A stretch of 6,673 nt of DNA from Acidimicrobiaceae bacterium (lineage in GTDB: Bacteria; Actinomycetota; Acidimicrobiia; Acidimicrobiales; RAAP-2): contig PLSY01000294.1 of assembly GCA_003164275.1 (NCBI GenBank), positions 1 to 6,673 of the forward strand, read 5' to 3'. Made by a program: the position numbers and the translations under genes. Below are positions 5,279 through 6,673 of the stretch, piece by piece. Every line of letters begins with the position of its first letter. The first letter of the stretch is position 1. The notes beneath the pieces are model-generated. The model had not been told where the DNA came from. It was given only the letters and a program-made list of their open reading frames with translations, and searched no databases.

Positions 5279-5395
5279 GAACGGGAGCTGCAACTTGGCG
5301 ACGTCGAGCGGCACGCAAACGTAACGGCCATGAAGCAGTTGGACTCAGCTCGGCGTACCACGGACCCGGTTTTTGGAGGCAGGTTGACGAACCTG

Positions 5396-5758
5396 TTACT
5401 GGCCGAACGAGTACCTCAGGTTTGCATTGACCAATTGGTTGGTCCGCTTACGCATGTGCCCAATCTTGGAGGCATCGGGCTCGGGATCATCCACTTCCAG
5501 CGTCCAGCACAGATCGGTGCCCTGACCATTTGCGTCGGGCGGGAGGTCAAATCGAAGCCGGGCGTCAGGTCGACTGGGCCACAGCGACGACCACAGGACG
5601 TAATCAGGTGGTGAAGCCTCAAGGACGGTGGGAGCTTCTTCATCGTGCTCAAGGATCAACCATGGTCGAGAGGGATCTCGATGCGGCTGGGTAAGTGCCT
5701 CAAACACCGCATGGGGCGGAGCGGGTTGATTTCTCTTCCGTCTGCCGATTTCGCCCAT
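5396..5758 (-). CDS. SRPBCC-like (START-type) small protein
   Basis: The protein has 121 residues from ATG 5758. The layout fits the START/Bet v1-like SRPBCC fold. An opening strand and PAPPHAVFEALTQP form the usual first strand and helix. Alternating strands follow (VLEASPPDYVLWSSLWP, about 45-61, and ARLRFDLPP). After TDLCWTLEVDDPEP comes a final helix with KIGHMRKRTNQLVNANLRYSFGQ-like sequence (about 97-121). Such proteins bind hydrophobic ligands; nothing here shows a catalytic site. In-frame alternative starts are ATG 5791 and GTG 5815. I prefer 5758 because family members usually begin a few residues before the first strand, and because a TANNNT box (TAGACT, 5771-5766) lies seven bases before it, giving a leaderless start. 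The neighbouring GNAT gene is divergent. The fold call is moderately sure; the function is unknown. Confidence 0.75.
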   Translation of the reverse strand: MGEIGRRKRNQPAPPHAVFEALTQPHRDPSRPWLILEHDEEAPTVLEASPPDYVLWSSLWPSRPDARLRFDLPPDANGQGTDLCWTLEVDDPEPDASKIGHMRKRTNQLVNANLRYSFGQ

Positions 5759-5771
5759 GGTGACAAGTCTA
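5759..5771 (-). promoter_or_regulatory. Possible leaderless -10 box for the SRPBCC-like gene
   Basis: TAGACT (5771-5766) is seven bases from the ATG at 5758. It helps decide the start; no -35 is evident. Confidence 0.35.
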
Positions 5772-6110
5772 AGGACGTTCACCCGGGCCATTCCGCCTAC
5801 CCGGTTCGGGGACACTCAGGGCACAGGGTGCATAAGCGCCGTCACCCATCGGCCACCGCATGTTCCGCATCGGTGCATGGCCTCGTGCCCCGGCGGTTCA
5901 TGGCAGACGTGGGTATGCCCCGCCAGATGACCTTTGCGGATGGCGTGCGACTTTCGGCACGTCACCGCATTCGGATCGGATGTCGCCACGGTTCCAGGCT
6001 ACCCCTGGCCCACAGCCGGCAGCGTGACAGTGCTCGGGGAGCTGCGGCGTTCTCGGGCTGTACCAGCTGCCAATGGTGCGGTACTGATCGAGCGTGGTCG
6101 GGATGCTGAA
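5772..6110. other. Divergent intergenic region
   Basis: About 340 bases lie between the SRPBCC-like gene and the GNAT gene. Frames are open on both strands, including upstream in-frame extension of the GNAT gene to 5934, but no domain, ribosome-binding site or repeat is recognised. It should hold the GNAT promoter, which I cannot place with confidence. Confidence 0.5.
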
Positions 6111-6626
6111 ATGGGCTTCATGGAAGTAGACCTTCGACTCGGTGACCCCGATCAGTTGGGCGTCGTGCAGCTCCTGCACGCACTGGATGAGGAGATCCAA
6201 GCCCGTTACGACGAGCCGGTCGAAGACTTCGTTCTGAAACTCGATCCGGGGGAGGTGGCACCCAGGCGCGGTGCGTTCGTGGTGGCATGGGTGGACGAGT
6301 TGGCAGTTGGATGCGGCGCCGTTCGTCTCGTTGATGATGAGACTGCAGAACTCAAGCGTATCTACATCGTTCCTGAGTACCGCCGGCAAGGGTTGGCGGG
6401 AGGAGTAGTTCGATTCCTCGAGGATCGTGCTCGTGAGTTGGGAGCGATTCGAGTCGTTCTGGAGACGGTCGCCGATCCGCCAGCTGCGATTGCCCTCTAC
6501 CTTGCGGCCGGGTACGAGGAGATCCCGAAGTTCGGCCCCTATGTTGAGTCCGAGGTCAGCTTCTGCATGGGCAAGACCATCGAAGCTGGCGGCCCCAACC
6601 TTGCAGAGTCGAGGCGTCGTCCCTGA
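6111..6626 (+). CDS. GNAT-family N-acetyltransferase
   Basis: The protein has 171 residues from ATG 6111, a normal GNAT length. The frame stays open from 5934, but the added 59 residues match nothing in the fold, and ATG 6120 is a close alternative; neither start has a strong ribosome-binding site. The fold is seen in order. A variable N-terminal substrate region comes first (helix about 10-30, DEPVEDFV). Next is the strand-turn GAFVVAWVDELAVGCGAVRLV (about 54-73), then AELKRIYIVPEYRRQGLAGG (79-98), the motif A acetyl-CoA pyrophosphate loop with R/Q-x-x-G-x-A. The C-terminal signature is AIALYLAAGYEEIPKFGPYV (126-145), in which Y130 is at the position of the usual catalytic tyrosine. It transfers an acetyl group from acetyl-CoA to an amine; the substrate (small molecule, antibiotic, peptide or toxin) cannot be told from sequence. 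Confidence 0.92.
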   Translation: MGFMEVDLRLGDPDQLGVVQLLHALDEEIQARYDEPVEDFVLKLDPGEVAPRRGAFVVAWVDELAVGCGAVRLVDDETAELKRIYIVPEYRRQGLAGGVVRFLEDRARELGAIRVVLETVADPPAAIALYLAAGYEEIPKFGPYVESEVSFCMGKTIEAGGPNLAESRRRP

Positions 6627-6673
6627 TGTGTCCCTGGGGGTCACTCTCCCGGCGGTCGGGGATACCCATGTCC

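Noticed and set aside
5898..6644. 248-codon minus-strand frame
   Set aside because: It is antisense to the GNAT gene, whose motif A and C-terminal signature are clear on the plus strand.

Overview
The window is high-GC DNA from an actinobacterium; the genus cannot be fixed from sequence alone. The evidence is GTG starts, gene pairs overlapping by four bases, promoters with TANNNT -10 boxes placed 6-7 bases before the start codon (leaderless transcripts), and a CCA-encoding tRNA-Lys fragment whose acceptor strand fits the actinobacterial gene. The genes are ordinary accessory genes: a regulator, a toxin-antitoxin-like pair, several unfamiliar small proteins, a GNAT enzyme. No housekeeping gene is present.

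Left edge (1-371): there is no protein gene. A 45-bp 3' fragment of tRNA-Lys(CTT) lies on the minus strand at 85-129 and breaks off exactly at the 5' edge of the anticodon loop. That is the usual footprint of a tyrosine-recombinase island integrated into a tRNA gene. The 5' half is missing, so the DNA to the right of 129 is best read as the distal end of an island whose integrase and intact tRNA lie outside the window. Short repeats (atgggttt units and AACCTGC units, one of them shared with the tRNA) surround the fragment.

First module (372-2705): a minus-strand operon encodes a TetR-family regulator and a small three-helix membrane protein (4-base overlap), with a perfect 16-bp palindromic operator just upstream of tetR. 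To its right, on the plus strand, is a two-gene unit (4-base overlap): a MerR/excisionase-like DNA-binding protein, then a nucleotidyltransferase-fold protein of the DUF6036/AbiEii-like type. This is a probable toxin-antitoxin or anti-phage pair with its own leaderless promoter. Two copies of a composite repeat (216-295 and 2865-2931) bracket this 2.6-kb module.

Convergent gap (2706-3412): about 700 bases hold no credible gene, only the second repeat copy, a purine tract and hairpins.

Second module (3413-5758): four minus-strand genes, not tightly coupled. They are a 187-aa protein of unknown function, a 141-aa protein of unknown function, a 210-aa protein with a HEPN-type RNxxxH motif, and a small SRPBCC-like protein. 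The HEPN-like gene and its unknown neighbours could be a defence locus, but that is inference.

Right edge (6111-6626): a plus-strand GNAT acetyltransferase diverges from the SRPBCC-like gene. No integrase, transposase or CRISPR array is in the window.
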